This document shows, piece after piece, positions 10,303 through 19,308 of a stretch of DNA of 64,000 nt. Within the stretch, counting starts at the first letter, position 1. Each line of letters starts with the position of its first letter. The notes under the pieces were generated by a model. The model made no database searches. It saw nothing but the letters and a program-made list of their open reading frames with translations, and had not been told where the DNA came from. A program made the translations under genes and the position numbers. Location of the stretch: NCBI GenBank assembly GCA_937868725.1, contig CALMMQ010000104.1, positions 24,318 to 88,317 of the forward strand, in the 5' to 3' direction. Origin of the DNA: an uncultured Pleomorphomonas sp. Its GTDB lineage: Bacteria > Pseudomonadota > Alphaproteobacteria > Rhizobiales > Pleomorphomonadaceae.

Positions 10303-10327
10303 AATCCGCGTTGCGTCCAACAAAAAA

Positions 10328-10362
10328 CCGCGCCGACGGAGCTACTGTCGGCGCGGCTTTTC
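10328..10362. terminator. Bidirectional rho-independent terminator between convergent genes
   Basis: CCGCGCCGAC (10328-10337) and GTCGGCGCGG (10347-10356) form a ten-base stem with a nine-base loop, flanked by AAAAAA on the left and CTTTT on the right. It separates the HD-domain gene from the convergently transcribed cyclophilin gene. Confidence 0.9.
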
Positions 10363-10382
10363 GGGTTGGTCGCCAGAGACGA

Positions 10383-10862
10383 TCAGGCTGTCTGATCGGC
10401 AGCCACGACGATCGAAATGATCTTGTCGGGATCGCGCACCGGTTCGCCGCGCTTGATCTTGTCGACGTTCTCCATGCCTTCGATCACCTTGCCCCACACC
10501 GTGTACTGACGGTCGAGGAAGCGGGCGTCACCGAAGCAGATGAAAAACTGCGAGTTGGCCGAGTTGGGGTTCTGGGCGCGGGCCATCGAGCAGATGCCGC
10601 GCAGATGCGGCTCGTTGTTGAACTCCTGCTTGAGGTCCGGGTACTTGGAACCGCCGGTGCCGGTGCCGTGCGGGCAGCCGGTCTGGGCCATGAAGCCCTC
10701 GATCACCCGGTGGAAGACGATGCCGTCGTAGAACTTCTCGCGCACCAGCTTCTTGATGTGGGCCACATGGTTGGGGGCGAGATCCGGCCGCATCTCGATG
10801 ACGACGGCGCCCTTGGTGGTTTCCATGAGAAGGGTGTTTTCGGGATCCTTGATATCGGCCAC
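10383..10862 (-). CDS. Cytoplasmic cyclophilin-type peptidyl-prolyl isomerase
   Basis: 159 aa, one cyclophilin domain without a signal peptide. It catalyses cis/trans isomerisation of X-Pro bonds. Typical blocks are FYDGIVFHRVIEGFMAQTG (catalytic Arg in FHRV), GICSMARAQNPNSANSQFFI and QYTVWGKVIEGM. The start is a GTG at 10862, preceded by AAAGGAGG with six-base spacing and giving VADIKDPENTLLMETTKG; upstream in-frame codons are low-complexity basic sequence from the neighbour's other frame. It lies 37 bases after a periplasmic paralogue, a coaD–ppi–ppi arrangement common in Rhizobiales. Confidence 0.93.
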   Translation of the reverse strand: MADIKDPENTLLMETTKGAVVIEMRPDLAPNHVAHIKKLVREKFYDGIVFHRVIEGFMAQTGCPHGTGTGGSKYPDLKQEFNNEPHLRGICSMARAQNPNSANSQFFICFGDARFLDRQYTVWGKVIEGMENVDKIKRGEPVRDPDKIISIVVAADQTA

Positions 10863-10899
10863 GTCGGGCCTCCTTTCCTGCCAGGTATGGTTCGATGGC

Positions 10900-11439
10900 T
10901 CAGTTCGGCTGGCTGGCCAGCCGCATCTTGACGATCTTGTCGGGCGACTTCGGCGGCTCGCCCTTGTTGATCTTGTCGACGACATCCATGCCGTCGCTCA
11001 CCTCGCCCCAGACGGTGTAGTTGCCGTCGAGGAAGCCGCCGTCGGCAAACATGATGAAGAACTGCGAGTTGGCGCTGTTGGGGTTCTGGGCGCGGGCCAT
11101 GCCGACGATGCCACGGCCAAAGTGCGTCTTGGTGAACTCGGCCGGAATGTCGGGCAGATCGGAGCCGCCCATGCCGGTGCCGGTCGGATCACCGGTCTGG
11201 GCCATGAAGCCCGGAATGACGCGATGGAAGATGATGCCATCGTAGAAGTGCTTGGCGACCAGCGCCTTGATCTGGGCAACGTGCTTGGGCGCCAGATCGG
11301 GGCGCAGCGCGATCTTCACCGTGCCCTTGGAGGTTTCCATGATGAGCGTGTTGTCGGCATCGGCAGCCATGGCAACAGCTGGCGCGGCGGCCATGAGGCC
11401 GGCGGCGGCCAAAGCCGCCAGAAACGTCCTGCGGATCAA
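10900..11439 (-). CDS. Exported cyclophilin-type peptidyl-prolyl isomerase
   Basis: 179 aa from TTG 11439, preceded by GAGGAG with a 5-6 base spacer. The first ~26 residues (IRRTFLAALAAAGLMAAAPA) form a signal peptide, so the enzyme should act in the periplasm. The cyclophilin core shows FYDGIIFHRVIPGFMAQTGD, GIVGMARAQNPNSANSQFFI and NYTVWGEVSDGMDVVDKINKG. It is closely related to the downstream cytoplasmic cyclophilin, suggesting local duplication followed by compartment specialisation. A 31-base gap separates it from coaD upstream on the same strand. Confidence 0.92.
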   Translation of the reverse strand: MIRRTFLAALAAAGLMAAAPAVAMAADADNTLIMETSKGTVKIALRPDLAPKHVAQIKALVAKHFYDGIIFHRVIPGFMAQTGDPTGTGMGGSDLPDIPAEFTKTHFGRGIVGMARAQNPNSANSQFFIMFADGGFLDGNYTVWGEVSDGMDVVDKINKGEPPKSPDKIVKMRLASQPN

Positions 11440-11470
11440 CTTTTTCTCCTCGTTGGCGGGAAACGCGCCT

Positions 11471-11968
11471 TCACCCTTGCGAATAGCGCGCCCGCAGTCT
11501 TTCGGCAACCTGCGGCGGAACCAAGGCGGTGACATCGCCGCCGAATTCGGCGATCTGCTTGACCACCGACGAGGCGATGTAGCCAACACCGGCCGAGGCG
11601 GCGAAAAACACCGTATCGAGCGAGCGGTCGAGCATGCCGTTCATGCCGGCCATCTGCGCTTCGTAGTCGTAGTCGGAGGCATTGCGGATGCCGCGCACAA
11701 ACACCGACGCGCCGACCGACCGCGCCGCAGCCACGGCCAGACCGTCGAAGGTGATGACTTCGATCACCGCGCCGGTGGCGCTGGCGATCTCGGCCACCTG
11801 CTCGTTCAGCATCTCCTGCCGCTCGGCGGCGGTAAACGTGGTGCGCTTGACGTGATGCACGCCGATGGCGACGACGACGCGGTCGAACAGCCGCGCCGCC
11901 CGCCGGATGACGTCGAGGTGACCGTAGGTGACCGGATCGAAGGATCCCGAGAACAGGGCGGTTTTCAT
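11471..11968 (-). CDS. coaD: Phosphopantetheine adenylyltransferase
   Basis: 165 aa, usual size. CoaD makes dephospho-CoA from 4'-phosphopantetheine and ATP, the penultimate step of CoA synthesis, in the cytoplasm. The nucleotidyltransferase motif is GSFDPVTYGHLD with the TxGH histidine, followed by FVRGIRNASDYDYEAQMAGMN and the C-terminal YIASSVVKQIAEFGGDV, all characteristic. The ATG at 11968 gives the canonical MKTALFSGSFDP start; an in-frame extension of 21 codons is discarded. First gene of the coaD–ppi–ppi block. Confidence 0.95.
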   Translation of the reverse strand: MKTALFSGSFDPVTYGHLDVIRRAARLFDRVVVAIGVHHVKRTTFTAAERQEMLNEQVAEIASATGAVIEVITFDGLAVAAARSVGASVFVRGIRNASDYDYEAQMAGMNGMLDRSLDTVFFAASAGVGYIASSVVKQIAEFGGDVTALVPPQVAERLRARYSQG

Positions 11969-12154
11969 GTCCAATCCCATAGACGTTTCGACGGCCGCCG
12001 ACAACGGGGCGGGGACGGATTTGCCGTTCACGCTCTGTTAACCAACGTGAAAACCCATACAAACCCGGGGTTAATCTTAAGGCATCGGTAACTTCCTTTA
12101 ACGAGAATTCAAGACGTTCAGTGTTGGCCACGCTTTTGGCCAGGAGTACCCGTC

Positions 12155-12406
12155 ATGACGTCACCGCGCCTCACCGCCAAGACCGGAAAGCTGGCCCTTG
12201 CCGTCCTCGGCCTCGGATTCGCGGGCCTTGCCGTCGGTGCCACCGAACCGGAATTCCCCGTCATGGGACGCGGCGACCAGTCGATGACATCCGGCGCCTG
12301 CCCGGCGCATCTCATCGACGGCGTCAAGGTCTGCACGCCCATCGTCGAACTGTCGGCCGGCGTCTCCGTCGTCACCGTTGCCCCCGGACTGTCGGTCGTC
12401 CAATAA
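12155..12406 (+). CDS. Small exported protein of unknown function
   Basis: 83 aa. Residues 11-29 (GKLALAVLGLGFAGLAVGA) form a signal-peptide-like hydrophobic segment with a likely cleavage after VGA. The mature part is about 54 residues with two cysteines (in SGACPAH and VKVCTPIVE) that could form a disulfide. No family is recognised. It has a CAGGAG ribosome-binding site nine bases before ATG and a GC-poor upstream region that could carry a promoter. The start, SD and signal sequence support a real gene; the function is unknown. Confidence 0.55.
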   Translation: MTSPRLTAKTGKLALAVLGLGFAGLAVGATEPEFPVMGRGDQSMTSGACPAHLIDGVKVCTPIVELSAGVSVVTVAPGLSVVQ

Positions 12407-12652
12407 GCGCGTCCGGCTCGACCGGGTAACGCCATCGCCACCGTCGACTTTCGTCCAAGCCTGCGTTGACGACCGATCCAGTCGCGTCATCACTCCGACT
12501 CACCAAGACCGCCCCACTCGACGTCGGCTGCCATCAGCGCCGGTTCCATTGGCCGGTCGCTCAGGAACCGCCGACCGCAAACACGGCGACCGGGCCGATC
12601 CCCTTCACCTTCCTTCATGCCGTCTCCAGCCTCTCACGTGGTTCCACTAATT

Positions 12653-12677
12653 GCTATTGCCAGTCATTCGCAATAGC
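12653..12677 (+). promoter_or_regulatory. Fur-box-like palindrome upstream of flavodoxin
   Basis: GCTATTGC (12653-12660) and GCAATAGC (12670-12677) are perfect inverted eight-base arms with a nine-base spacer, 50 bases before the flavodoxin start. The arms match the TTGCnAnT/GCAATAG type of Fur site. Flavodoxin is a classic iron-starvation gene, so iron-dependent repression is a reasonable inference. The rest of the gap 12407-12728 shows no gene. Confidence 0.65.
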
Positions 12678-12728
12678 GTTTGTACCTGCAACACATGAAG
12701 CAGCGCATGAAGAGAGGCTAATAGCGAT

Positions 12729-13211
12729 ATGACGATAAACGTTATTTTCGGTTCGGATTCTGGCCGCACCAAAGCGATCGCCGGCAAGATCGCCACCAGG
12801 CTGGATGCCAAGGTGATCAACATCCGCGACGCCGCCGTTGCCGATTTCGAGGCGTGCGACCTCTTGGTACTGGGTACGCCGACCTATGGCGCCGGCGAAC
12901 TGCAGGCCGATTGGGAAGAGGGAATCGATCGCCTGGGCGCGGCCAGTCTCGCCGGCAAGAAGGTGGCGCTGTTCGGTCTCGGCGATCAGCAGAGCTATCC
13001 GGACACCTTCGTCGACGCCATCGGTACGCTCTACGACACGGTGACCGGGCTTGGCGCCGAGGTGGTCGGCTTTACCGACACCAAGGGCTACGAGTTCGAA
13101 GCCTCGACGGCTGTCCGCGACGACAGGTTCGTCGGCCTCGTGCTCGACCAGGACAATCAGGCTGCCAAATCGGAGAAGCGGATTGCATCATGGACCAGCC
13201 AGATCCTGTGA
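12729..13211 (+). CDS. Flavodoxin, long-chain type
   Basis: 160 aa. Flavodoxins carry FMN and replace ferredoxin as low-potential electron carriers, for example to nitrogenase or under iron starvation. The N-terminal FMN phosphate loop is IFGSDSGRTKAIA, followed by LLVLGTPTYGAGELQADWEE (FMN-binding 60s loop with a conserved Trp) and VALFGLGDQQSYPDTFVDA (90s loop). The ~20-residue insertion after LGAEVVGFTD marks the long-chain class seen in FldA and NifF. ATG at 12729 follows GAGAGG. The gene's end overlaps a DUF2023 gene by 22 bases, and a Fur-box-like palindrome lies upstream. Confidence 0.92.
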   Translation: MTINVIFGSDSGRTKAIAGKIATRLDAKVINIRDAAVADFEACDLLVLGTPTYGAGELQADWEEGIDRLGAASLAGKKVALFGLGDQQSYPDTFVDAIGTLYDTVTGLGAEVVGFTDTKGYEFEASTAVRDDRFVGLVLDQDNQAAKSEKRIASWTSQIL

Positions 13212-13603
13212 TTTCCGTGGTCGGCCGCATCGTCAACCACTCGGTCTACGAATACGGCAAGGGCGTCCGCCCGCTGTTCATGCTGACCATGGTGATCGAC
13301 GAGTTGCCAGCCGTGCTCGCCCGCCTTGCCACGACAGCGATGGACCATTTCGTCCATCGCGTCGACGAGGCGCGCGTCAACCTGTTCTACGGTGCGCCGG
13401 CCCACGTGGCCGTCGTCCGCTCCTTCGTCGACAAGCCGTTGTCGCGGCTCTCGCCGCAGGAGGACTTCATGCTCGGCATGCTGCTTGGCTACGATCCCGC
13501 TCAGCAATGCCGCCGCCTGCTCTGCCGCCTCGGCGCGACAACGGCCACCCGGCCGGACTTTCTTGAGTCGGTCTCGCCAGGCGGCCGCGTCCTGGCATCC
13601 TGA
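13190..13603 (+). CDS. DUF2023 family protein, overlapping flavodoxin
   Basis: 137 aa. The N-terminal half, VNHSVYEYGKGVRPLFMLTM, matches the DUF2023 signature (HxxYEYxKGxRxLxLxT), and the core continues with FVHRVDEARVNLFYGAP. No biochemical role is established for DUF2023. The start ATG at 13190 lies inside the last codons of the flavodoxin gene with a GGAGAAG site, so translation is coupled. From memory DUF2023 genes often sit beside flavodoxin genes, suggesting a flavodoxin partner or regulator; this is inference. The last ~40 residues are Arg- and Cys-rich and less conserved. It ends 7 bases before the convergent allC. Confidence 0.75.
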   Translation: MDQPDPVISVVGRIVNHSVYEYGKGVRPLFMLTMVIDELPAVLARLATTAMDHFVHRVDEARVNLFYGAPAHVAVVRSFVDKPLSRLSPQEDFMLGMLLGYDPAQQCRRLLCRLGATTATRPDFLESVSPGGRVLAS

Positions 13604-13610
13604 CGGGCGC

Positions 13611-14870
13611 TCAGGCGGCGGCTGCCGTCGCGGCGGAGGCAACGATGGTCCGGATCAGCGCCTCGACGGCCAGCCCCATGTCCAGGGCCGAGGCGAACTC
13701 GGCCGGGTTGTGACTGATGCCGCCACGGCAGCGGACGAACAGCATGCCGATGTCGGTCAAGGCCTTGAGGGCGTGACCGTCGTGACCGGCGCCGGAGGTG
13801 AGCCGCCGCACCGGCAGATCGAGGCTGGCCACGGCCTCGGCCAGCGCCGCCTGCCAGCGCGCGGCGCACGGCGTCGTCGGACTGTCGTGGTAGCGCTCCA
13901 TGGCAAACGTCAGGCCGCGCTCGACGGCAATGGCGGCGCAGGCGGTCTTAATGGCGGCGATGGCGGCGAACCGCGGCGCGTCGCTGGCCGCCCGCACGTC
14001 GAGCGTCATACGCACGCCGTTCGGCACAACGTTGACCGCACCCGGCGCGACGGCCAGCCGGCCGACGGTGGCTACCAGTTGGTCGGCAGCGCCGGCCCGA
14101 CCGATGGTCTCGATGGCCGTCATCATGGCGGCGGCGCCGGCCAGTGCGTCGCGGCGCAGTGCCATCGGTACAGTGCCGGCATGTCCGGCTTCGCCACCGA
14201 TCTCGATGTTGAAGCGCGACTGGCCGGCAATCGACGTGACGACACCGAGCGGTAAGCCCTCCGTCTCCAGCACCGGCCCCTGTTCGATGTGCACCTCGAT
14301 ATAGCCGAGCACCTCGTCCCGCCTGAGCGCGGCCGCCGCGAACCGCTCGGGATCGCAACCGAACCGCCGCAGCGCCTCTCCCAGCCGCATGCCGTCGCCG
14401 TCGGCCACCGCGAACACATCGGCCGTGAGCGTGCCGGCCACGGCCGAACTTGAGGCCAGCGTGGTGGGAAAGCGCACGCCCTCCTCGTCGCCAAACGCCA
14501 GCAGTTCGATGGCGAAGGGCAGGCGAACAGCGCGCGCCCGCAGTTCCTCGATGGCGATCAGTCCGGCGACGACGCCGAGCATGCCGTCGTAGCGGCCGGC
14601 GTTGACCACCGTGTCGATGTGCGAGCCGATGAGCAGCCGCTTTCCCGCCAGCGGCCCCGGCCGGTCGGCGGCCCGGAGGCCGCGCACCGTGCCAAGAGCA
14701 TCGATGGCGACGGTCAGACCGGCTTCGGCCATCCAGCCGGCCATGAGATCGGCGGCCCGGCGATGAGCCGGCCCGAGATAGAGTCGCGTCAGCCGCTCGG
14801 CGTCATCCGAGCAGGCGGCCAGTGCCGCGAGCCGCTGGTCGGCCCGACGGCCGAGTTCGGAATAGGTCAT
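13611..14870 (-). CDS. allC: Allantoate amidohydrolase / Zn-dependent carbamoylase family (M20-like)
   Basis: 419 aa, normal for the hydantoinase/carbamoylase subfamily. These enzymes hydrolyse N-carbamoyl groups with two metal ions. Metal-binding stretches are readable: IGSHIDTVVNAGRYDG (His and Asp), FGDEEGVRF (Glu) and GYIEVHIEQGPVLE (His). EGLPLGVVTSIAGQ and the GGEAGHAGTVPM dimerisation segment follow. Its start overlaps the uraD stop by one base (TGATG), and UraD makes allantoin upstream in the same pathway, so allantoate is the likely substrate rather than a carbamoyl amino acid. Specificity cannot be proven from sequence. Confidence 0.75.
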   Translation of the reverse strand: MTYSELGRRADQRLAALAACSDDAERLTRLYLGPAHRRAADLMAGWMAEAGLTVAIDALGTVRGLRAADRPGPLAGKRLLIGSHIDTVVNAGRYDGMLGVVAGLIAIEELRARAVRLPFAIELLAFGDEEGVRFPTTLASSSAVAGTLTADVFAVADGDGMRLGEALRRFGCDPERFAAAALRRDEVLGYIEVHIEQGPVLETEGLPLGVVTSIAGQSRFNIEIGGEAGHAGTVPMALRRDALAGAAAMMTAIETIGRAGAADQLVATVGRLAVAPGAVNVVPNGVRMTLDVRAASDAPRFAAIAAIKTACAAIAVERGLTFAMERYHDSPTTPCAARWQAALAEAVASLDLPVRRLTSGAGHDGHALKALTDIGMLFVRCRGGISHNPAEFASALDMGLAVEALIRTIVASAATAAAA

Positions 14871-15388
14871 CAGAGCCTCACGCGGTCCTCGATACGGAAA
14901 CGGAAGATGCGGCTGATCTGGGCCAACGCCGTGGCAAACTCCGTCGCTGGCGCGTTGGCAAGACGATCCGCGAAGGCGGCGAGAATGTCGAGCTTGCTGG
15001 CGCCCTTGACGGCGTAGATGAAGGGAAAGCCGAAGCGGGCGACGTAGGCGGTGTTGAGTTCGCCGAAGCGGGCAAACTCCGCCGCCGTCAGCCGGTCGAG
15101 CCCGGCCCCGGCCTGTTCACGTCGCGAATCCTCGGCCATCTCGCCGGCGATCGCCGCCTTGCCGGCGAGGTCGGGATGGGCTGAGATCAGCGCCCGCTGC
15201 CGCTCGGGATCGGCGGCCGCCACCGCGGCGACGAAGGCCGCGATCATGGCATCACGGCTGGCGAACGGCCGTTCCCGCGCCGCCGCCGCCGCCACCCAGG
15301 GCGAGTGCTCGGCCACGTCGCCGAAACGCTCGACGAACTGGGCCGGCGTCAGACGGTTGACGTCATCGATAGATATCTGTGCGGGCAT
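14870..15388 (-). CDS. uraD: OHCU decarboxylase (ureidoimidazoline decarboxylase)
   Basis: 172 aa. UraD converts 2-oxo-4-hydroxy-4-carboxy-5-ureidoimidazoline to S-allantoin in urate breakdown. The conserved EHSPWVAAAAARERPF block and the catalytic histidine in ALISAHPDLAGKAA are present, as is the substrate-binding FGFPFIYAVKGAS stretch. ATG at 15388 has GGAG nine bases upstream; 32 earlier in-frame codons are discarded. It is translationally coupled to allC. Urate oxidase and HIU hydrolase are not in the window. Confidence 0.92.
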   Translation of the reverse strand: MPAQISIDDVNRLTPAQFVERFGDVAEHSPWVAAAAARERPFASRDAMIAAFVAAVAAADPERQRALISAHPDLAGKAAIAGEMAEDSRREQAGAGLDRLTAAEFARFGELNTAYVARFGFPFIYAVKGASKLDILAAFADRLANAPATEFATALAQISRIFRFRIEDRVRL

Positions 15389-15480
15389 CGGTTGTCGCTC
15401 CACGGCACCGACCGGCGCCATACGCAAAATTGCGTGCCTCATCACTGCCAAAAGCCGGCGTGACAGGCAATGGCTTTGCC

Positions 15481-16635
15481 TCAATCGGCCCGCCAGTAGC
15501 GCACCAGCCGATCGACGCCAAGCCGTCGGCGTTCGATGGCCGCGAACCCTTCCGACTGCGTCAGAACATCGAGTGGCAGACCGGCAAGCGCCTTGACGCC
15601 CCCTGCCCCGACCTTGATGTCGGAGAACGTCAACGTCGCCTCGTCGACGTGGTCGCTTTCGATCAGCGCCCTGGCGACGCGAGCCCCGCCCTCGCTGATG
15701 AGACTGGTGATGCCGAGGCGACCGAGTTGAAACAGCACGTCGCCGAGGTCGAGCCGCCCGGCGTGGTCGCGCTCGGCCACCTCGACCAGCACGCCGTGCC
15801 GCGTCAGCGCTCGCACCCGCTCCTCCGGTGCGCCGGGGGCGACGAACACCCAGGTCGGCGTCTTGCCGGCACTGGCCACCAGCTTGGCGCCGAGTGGGGT
15901 GCGCGCCTCGGCGTCAAGGATCACTCGCACCGGGTTGCGGCCGTCACAGCCGGGCAGTCGGTTGGTCAGCTGCGGATCGTCATTCACCACCGTACCGACG
16001 CCGATCAGGATGGCGTCGTGCTCAACGCGCAGGCCGAGGGTGTAGGCCTTGGCTTGCGGGCAGGAGATGGCCAGCTGCCCCTCGCCCTCGCGGCCGATGC
16101 AGCCATCGGCGGAGATAGCCAGCGACAGGTTGACATGCGGCCGATCGAAACGCGCCCGGGCGATGTGGCCGGCATGCAGCCGCCGCCCCTCGTCGGCCAA
16201 CACGCCGGTGGTCACTACGACGCGATTGCGTGTCAACAGGGCGTGGCCGCGCCCGCTCAGCTTGGGATCGGGATCATTGATCGCCGTCACCACGTGGGCA
16301 ACCCCGGCCCGCACCAGCAGTTCGGCACTGGGCACACCGACCGAGGAGTGGGCGCGCGGCTCCATGGTGAGATAGACGGTGGCGCCCTTGGCGCGCGGGC
16401 CGGCCGCCGCCAGCAGCTGGGCCTCGGCCTGAGCCTGCCCGCCCGGCCCCGTTACGGCTCGGGCGATGACTTCAAAGCCGGCCTCGGACTTCATGACCAT
16501 GATGGCCCCGACCGAGGGCGCCGGCCGCGACAGGCCGCTATGGCGGCGCCCCAGCGCCACGGCCGCCGCCATGAAGCGCCGATCAAGCTCGGTCGACTGG
16601 TTACGTTCGCGCTGCGGCGCGCGACTACTCGCCAT
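15481..16635 (-). CDS. ribD: Bifunctional riboflavin protein RibD with an apparently dead deaminase domain
   Basis: 384 aa with the RibD two-domain layout: N-terminal cytidine-deaminase-like domain (about 15-155) and C-terminal RibD reductase (about 160-380, beginning [17 protein letters not shown]). Compared with E. coli RibD, the three zinc ligands His50, Cys75 and Cys84 correspond here to Gln69, Arg94 and Ser103, while the catalytic Glu (E71) and the [10 protein letters not shown] frame are kept. Deaminase activity should therefore be lost and only reductase activity remain. The start ATG 16635 overlaps the nrdR end by 11 bases, the conserved nrdR–ribD order. No ribE follows; uraD comes next after 92 bases. 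Confidence 0.9.
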   Translation of the reverse strand: MASSRAPQRERNQSTELDRRFMAAAVALGRRHSGLSRPAPSVGAIMVMKSEAGFEVIARAVTGPGGQAQAEAQLLAAAGPRAKGATVYLTMEPRAHSSVGVPSAELLVRAGVAHVVTAINDPDPKLSGRGHALLTRNRVVVTTGVLADEGRRLHAGHIARARFDRPHVNLSLAISADGCIGREGEGQLAISCPQAKAYTLGLRVEHDAILIGVGTVVNDDPQLTNRLPGCDGRNPVRVILDAEARTPLGAKLVASAGKTPTWVFVAPGAPEERVRALTRHGVLVEVAERDHAGRLDLGDVLFQLGRLGITSLISEGGARVARALIESDHVDEATLTFSDIKVGAGGVKALAGLPLDVLTQSEGFAAIERRRLGVDRLVRYWRAD

Positions 16636-17083
16636 CGCCCGAAAGTTCTCCGAGCAAGCTCTTGAAATCCTTGGCCTCGCGGAAGTCGCGATACACCGAG
16701 GCGAAACGGACGTAGGCAACGTCGTCGAGCGCCTTGAGCCCGGCCATCACCAGCTCGCCGATCTGGCCGCTGTCGACCTCGTTCTCGCCCTGGCTTTCCA
16801 ACTGGCGGACGATGCCATTGACGAGGCGGTCGAGCTTGTCCGGTTCCACCGGCCGCTTGCGCAGGGCGATCTGGACCGAACGCAGCAGCTTGTCGCGATC
16901 GAACGGCACGCGCCGACCGGAGCGCTTGACCACCGTCAACTCACGCAACTGCACCCGCTCGAAAGTGGTGAAGCGGCCGCCGCAAGCGGTGCAGACGCGG
17001 CGGCGACGAATGGCCGTGCCGTCGTCGGTCGGTCGGCTGTCCTTCACCTGGCTGTCGTCGTTGCTGCAATAGGGACAGCGCAT
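16625..17083 (-). CDS. nrdR: Transcriptional repressor NrdR
   Basis: 152 aa. NrdR represses ribonucleotide reductase genes in response to ATP/dATP. The N-terminal zinc ribbon [18 protein letters not shown] with the second CTACGGRF pair is intact, followed by the ATP-cone domain ([20 protein letters not shown]). ATG at 17083 has GAGGAGG upstream; the longer in-frame extension is not supported. It overlaps ribD by 11 bases. No NrdR box was identified in the window. Confidence 0.96.
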   Translation of the reverse strand: MRCPYCSNDDSQVKDSRPTDDGTAIRRRRVCTACGGRFTTFERVQLRELTVVKRSGRRVPFDRDKLLRSVQIALRKRPVEPDKLDRLVNGIVRQLESQGENEVDSGQIGELVMAGLKALDDVAYVRFASVYRDFREAKDFKSLLGELSGDGE

Positions 17084-17263
17084 GCGCTGGGGCCTCCTCG
17101 TCGAATCCTTTGCCGCCGAGACTAGTATAAACAACCGTCGGGCACCATGCCCGCCGCGGACCGTCGTTCCACCCTTCGGATGAGCCCCGAACCGGCGGCA
17201 AGCACATGAGCAGGCAAAGCGCCCGCCCCAACGGCCTCAGCCCCTCGGCCGTGACGGCGCCGC

Positions 17264-18967
17264 TCAGACCGCGACTCGCTTGAGGAAGTCCTCCATGCTG
17301 TCGTTGAGCGAGACCGTCGTCGTGGAGACGAGCTTCGACATCTCGGCGACCTTGTCGGCAGAAAGAATGGTCGCCTCGGCTGTTTCCGAGACGGTCCTGA
17401 TGCTGCGCATGACCAGTTGCGTTCCGCTCGAGGCTTCGGCACTGCTCTTGGAGATTTCCGAGGTCGCCGCGCCCTGCTCCTCGACGGCGGCGGCGATGGC
17501 ACCGGTATAACCGTTCACCTGCTCCATGATCCGGGTAACCGACGCGATGGCCTCGACGGCCGACTGCGTTTCGGACTGGATGGTGCTCACCTGGCTCGAG
17601 ATCTCGTCCGTCGCCCTGGCGGTCTGGTTGGCAAGGTTCTTCACTTCGGCGGCAACGACCGCAAATCCCTTGCCCGCTTCACCGGCCCGGGCCGCTTCGA
17701 TGGTGGCGTTGAGCGCCAAAAGGTTGGTCTGGGCGGCAACGGTCTGAATGAGGTTGACCACCTCCCCGATCTTGCTGGCCGAGTTCGCCAGAAGCGTAAC
17801 CTTGTCGTTGGCATCACGCGTGGTCTGGGCGGCGTTCTGGACAACGGCCGAAGTGCGGTTGACCTGCTCGTTGATCTCATTGATCGACGCGGCCAGTTCC
17901 TCCGACGCCGTGGCGACCGCTTCGACGTTGTGCGTGGCATTGATCGACGCGGCCAAGGCGGATTCGGCGTCGCCGGCCGTCCGGCGCGATGCGGCGTCGA
18001 CGTTGTCAGCGGTCAGGGACAGCTCCTGCAGGTGTTGCTGCACGTCGCCCATGGCCACCGAAATCGACGTTCTGAACTGGTCGATAGCCGCGTCCATCTC
18101 CTGACGCTTGCGTTCCTTGCGCTGCTGGTGCGCCTCCTGTTCATCGACAAGATCCTGCCGATGCAGGCCGGCGGTGCGGAACACTTCAACGGCGCGGGCG
18201 ATTTCGCCCACCTCTGCTTGCCGTTCGGTGTACGGCACCGCCACGTCGAGATGATCGGAAGCCAGCTTGTGCATGATGTCGGCGAGCACGGGAATGGGCC
18301 GGACCAGCCGGTTCGATACCAGCAGGGCTCCGGGGATGACGACGGCCAGAACGATCAGCGCCGCGAACGCGATCTTGCGGATCAGCTCTTCGGCCGACTG
18401 CCGCACCGCAGCCTTGTCGACGCCGGCGAAAATGGCGCCGATGACGACGTTCGAGCTGTTCACGATCGGCTGGTAGACCGTGTAGTGCGACCGGCCGAGA
18501 ATCTCAGCCTCGCCGGAAAACGGCAGCCCAGCCTTGAGACGGGCAAAGGCCGGACTGGTCTGGCCAAGATAGGTTCCGACGGCCCGCGTCCCGTCTCCCT
18601 TGACGATAGAGGTGGTGACGCGCTTGAAGTCGTCCTTGGCTGGATCGTAGCTGAACAGGGTCGCCGCGCTATGCGAGACGGCCGCTGCGGTGTCGATGAG
18701 CGCGGTCGATTCGATCGCCGGAATGGCGTCGACAACAACGCTGCCAATCTCCCCCTGGGGACGCCACTTGACCTTCAATCCTGCAACGTTCTTCTCGATG
18801 ACCTCGGCGACCAGCCCCATGGAAAACTGCTGTTTTTCCATGGCGCTTTGCGTTGCCGCGACTTCGAGGCTCCAGGAAACGACGCCGAACAAGCCGCCAG
18901 CGGTGACAACAACTACCAGCACAACCATTAGGACAATCGAAGTGCGCATTGAAAGTTTGTGCAACAT
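17264..18967 (-). CDS. Methyl-accepting chemotaxis protein with periplasmic Cache domain
   Basis: 567 aa. A transmembrane helix (about residues 8-30) is followed by a periplasmic sensor region (35-190) with the features of a Cache_3–Cache_2 domain, including [32 protein letters not shown] and [19 protein letters not shown] second helix (about 197-217), a HAMP linker ([14 protein letters not shown]) and a methyl-accepting signalling domain (hairpin tip [20 protein letters not shown]) follow. It should relay an unknown small-molecule signal to CheA/CheW. The ligand is unknown. No chemotaxis operon is adjacent, so it is an orphan receptor gene. Confidence 0.93.
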   Translation of the reverse strand: MLHKLSMRTSIVLMVVLVVVVTAGGLFGVVSWSLEVAATQSAMEKQQFSMGLVAEVIEKNVAGLKVKWRPQGEIGSVVVDAIPAIESTALIDTAAAVSHSAATLFSYDPAKDDFKRVTTSIVKGDGTRAVGTYLGQTSPAFARLKAGLPFSGEAEILGRSHYTVYQPIVNSSNVVIGAIFAGVDKAAVRQSAEELIRKIAFAALIVLAVVIPGALLVSNRLVRPIPVLADIMHKLASDHLDVAVPYTERQAEVGEIARAVEVFRTAGLHRQDLVDEQEAHQQRKERKRQEMDAAIDQFRTSISVAMGDVQQHLQELSLTADNVDAASRRTAGDAESALAASINATHNVEAVATASEELAASINEINEQVNRTSAVVQNAAQTTRDANDKVTLLANSASKIGEVVNLIQTVAAQTNLLALNATIEAARAGEAGKGFAVVAAEVKNLANQTARATDEISSQVSTIQSETQSAVEAIASVTRIMEQVNGYTGAIAAAVEEQGAATSEISKSSAEASSGTQLVMRSIRTVSETAEATILSADKVAEMSKLVSTTTVSLNDSMEDFLKRVAV

Positions 18968-19071
18968 GTATTTTGGCCTAAGTCATTATCATTCAAGTAG
19001 AACATGCTCGCCAACTCTTAACATTTGCCTCAAATTCGAACGGCTCGCTCCGGCCGTCCAGGGCTGATCCC

Positions 19072-19308
19072 GGCGTCCCGCGCCGCCGGTGACGCCACAG
19101 AAGCGCTGGAACCGCCAGCCGATTGGCGGAACGCCGGCATTTGCGCCGGCCTCGCTGGTTCAGGGGCGCCACTCACCAGCCACGCCCGCTAGGAAATACC
19201 ACTAATGCATTCGCCGATCAGGTTGCCCCAACCTGATCGATAAGCGGCGGCTCAAGCCTTTGACTCTGGGCCGATTTCTTATCGACCTGACGATTCAGTC
19301 AGGTCGAC
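19072..19308. ncRNA. Candidate structured RNA or cruciform array: nested hairpins beside tRNA-Leu
   Basis: Inside the gene-free stretch 18968-19445 at least six inverted repeats lie in 237 bases. GGCGTC/GACGCC (19072-19077, 19091-19096). A three-way layout with outer GAACC/GGTTC (19109-19113, 19157-19161) enclosing CCGCCA/TGGCGG (19112-19117, 19124-19129) and GCCGGC/GCCGGC (19133-19138, 19145-19150). A perfect ten-base hairpin GATCAGGTTG-CCC-CAACCTGATC (19216-19238). CGATAAG/CTTATCG (19238-19244, 19278-19284). CGACCTGAC/GTCAGGTCG (19283-19291, 19298-19306). The strand is unknown. I could not match it to RNase P RNA, SRP RNA, tmRNA or 6S motifs that I know. Confidence 0.4.
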
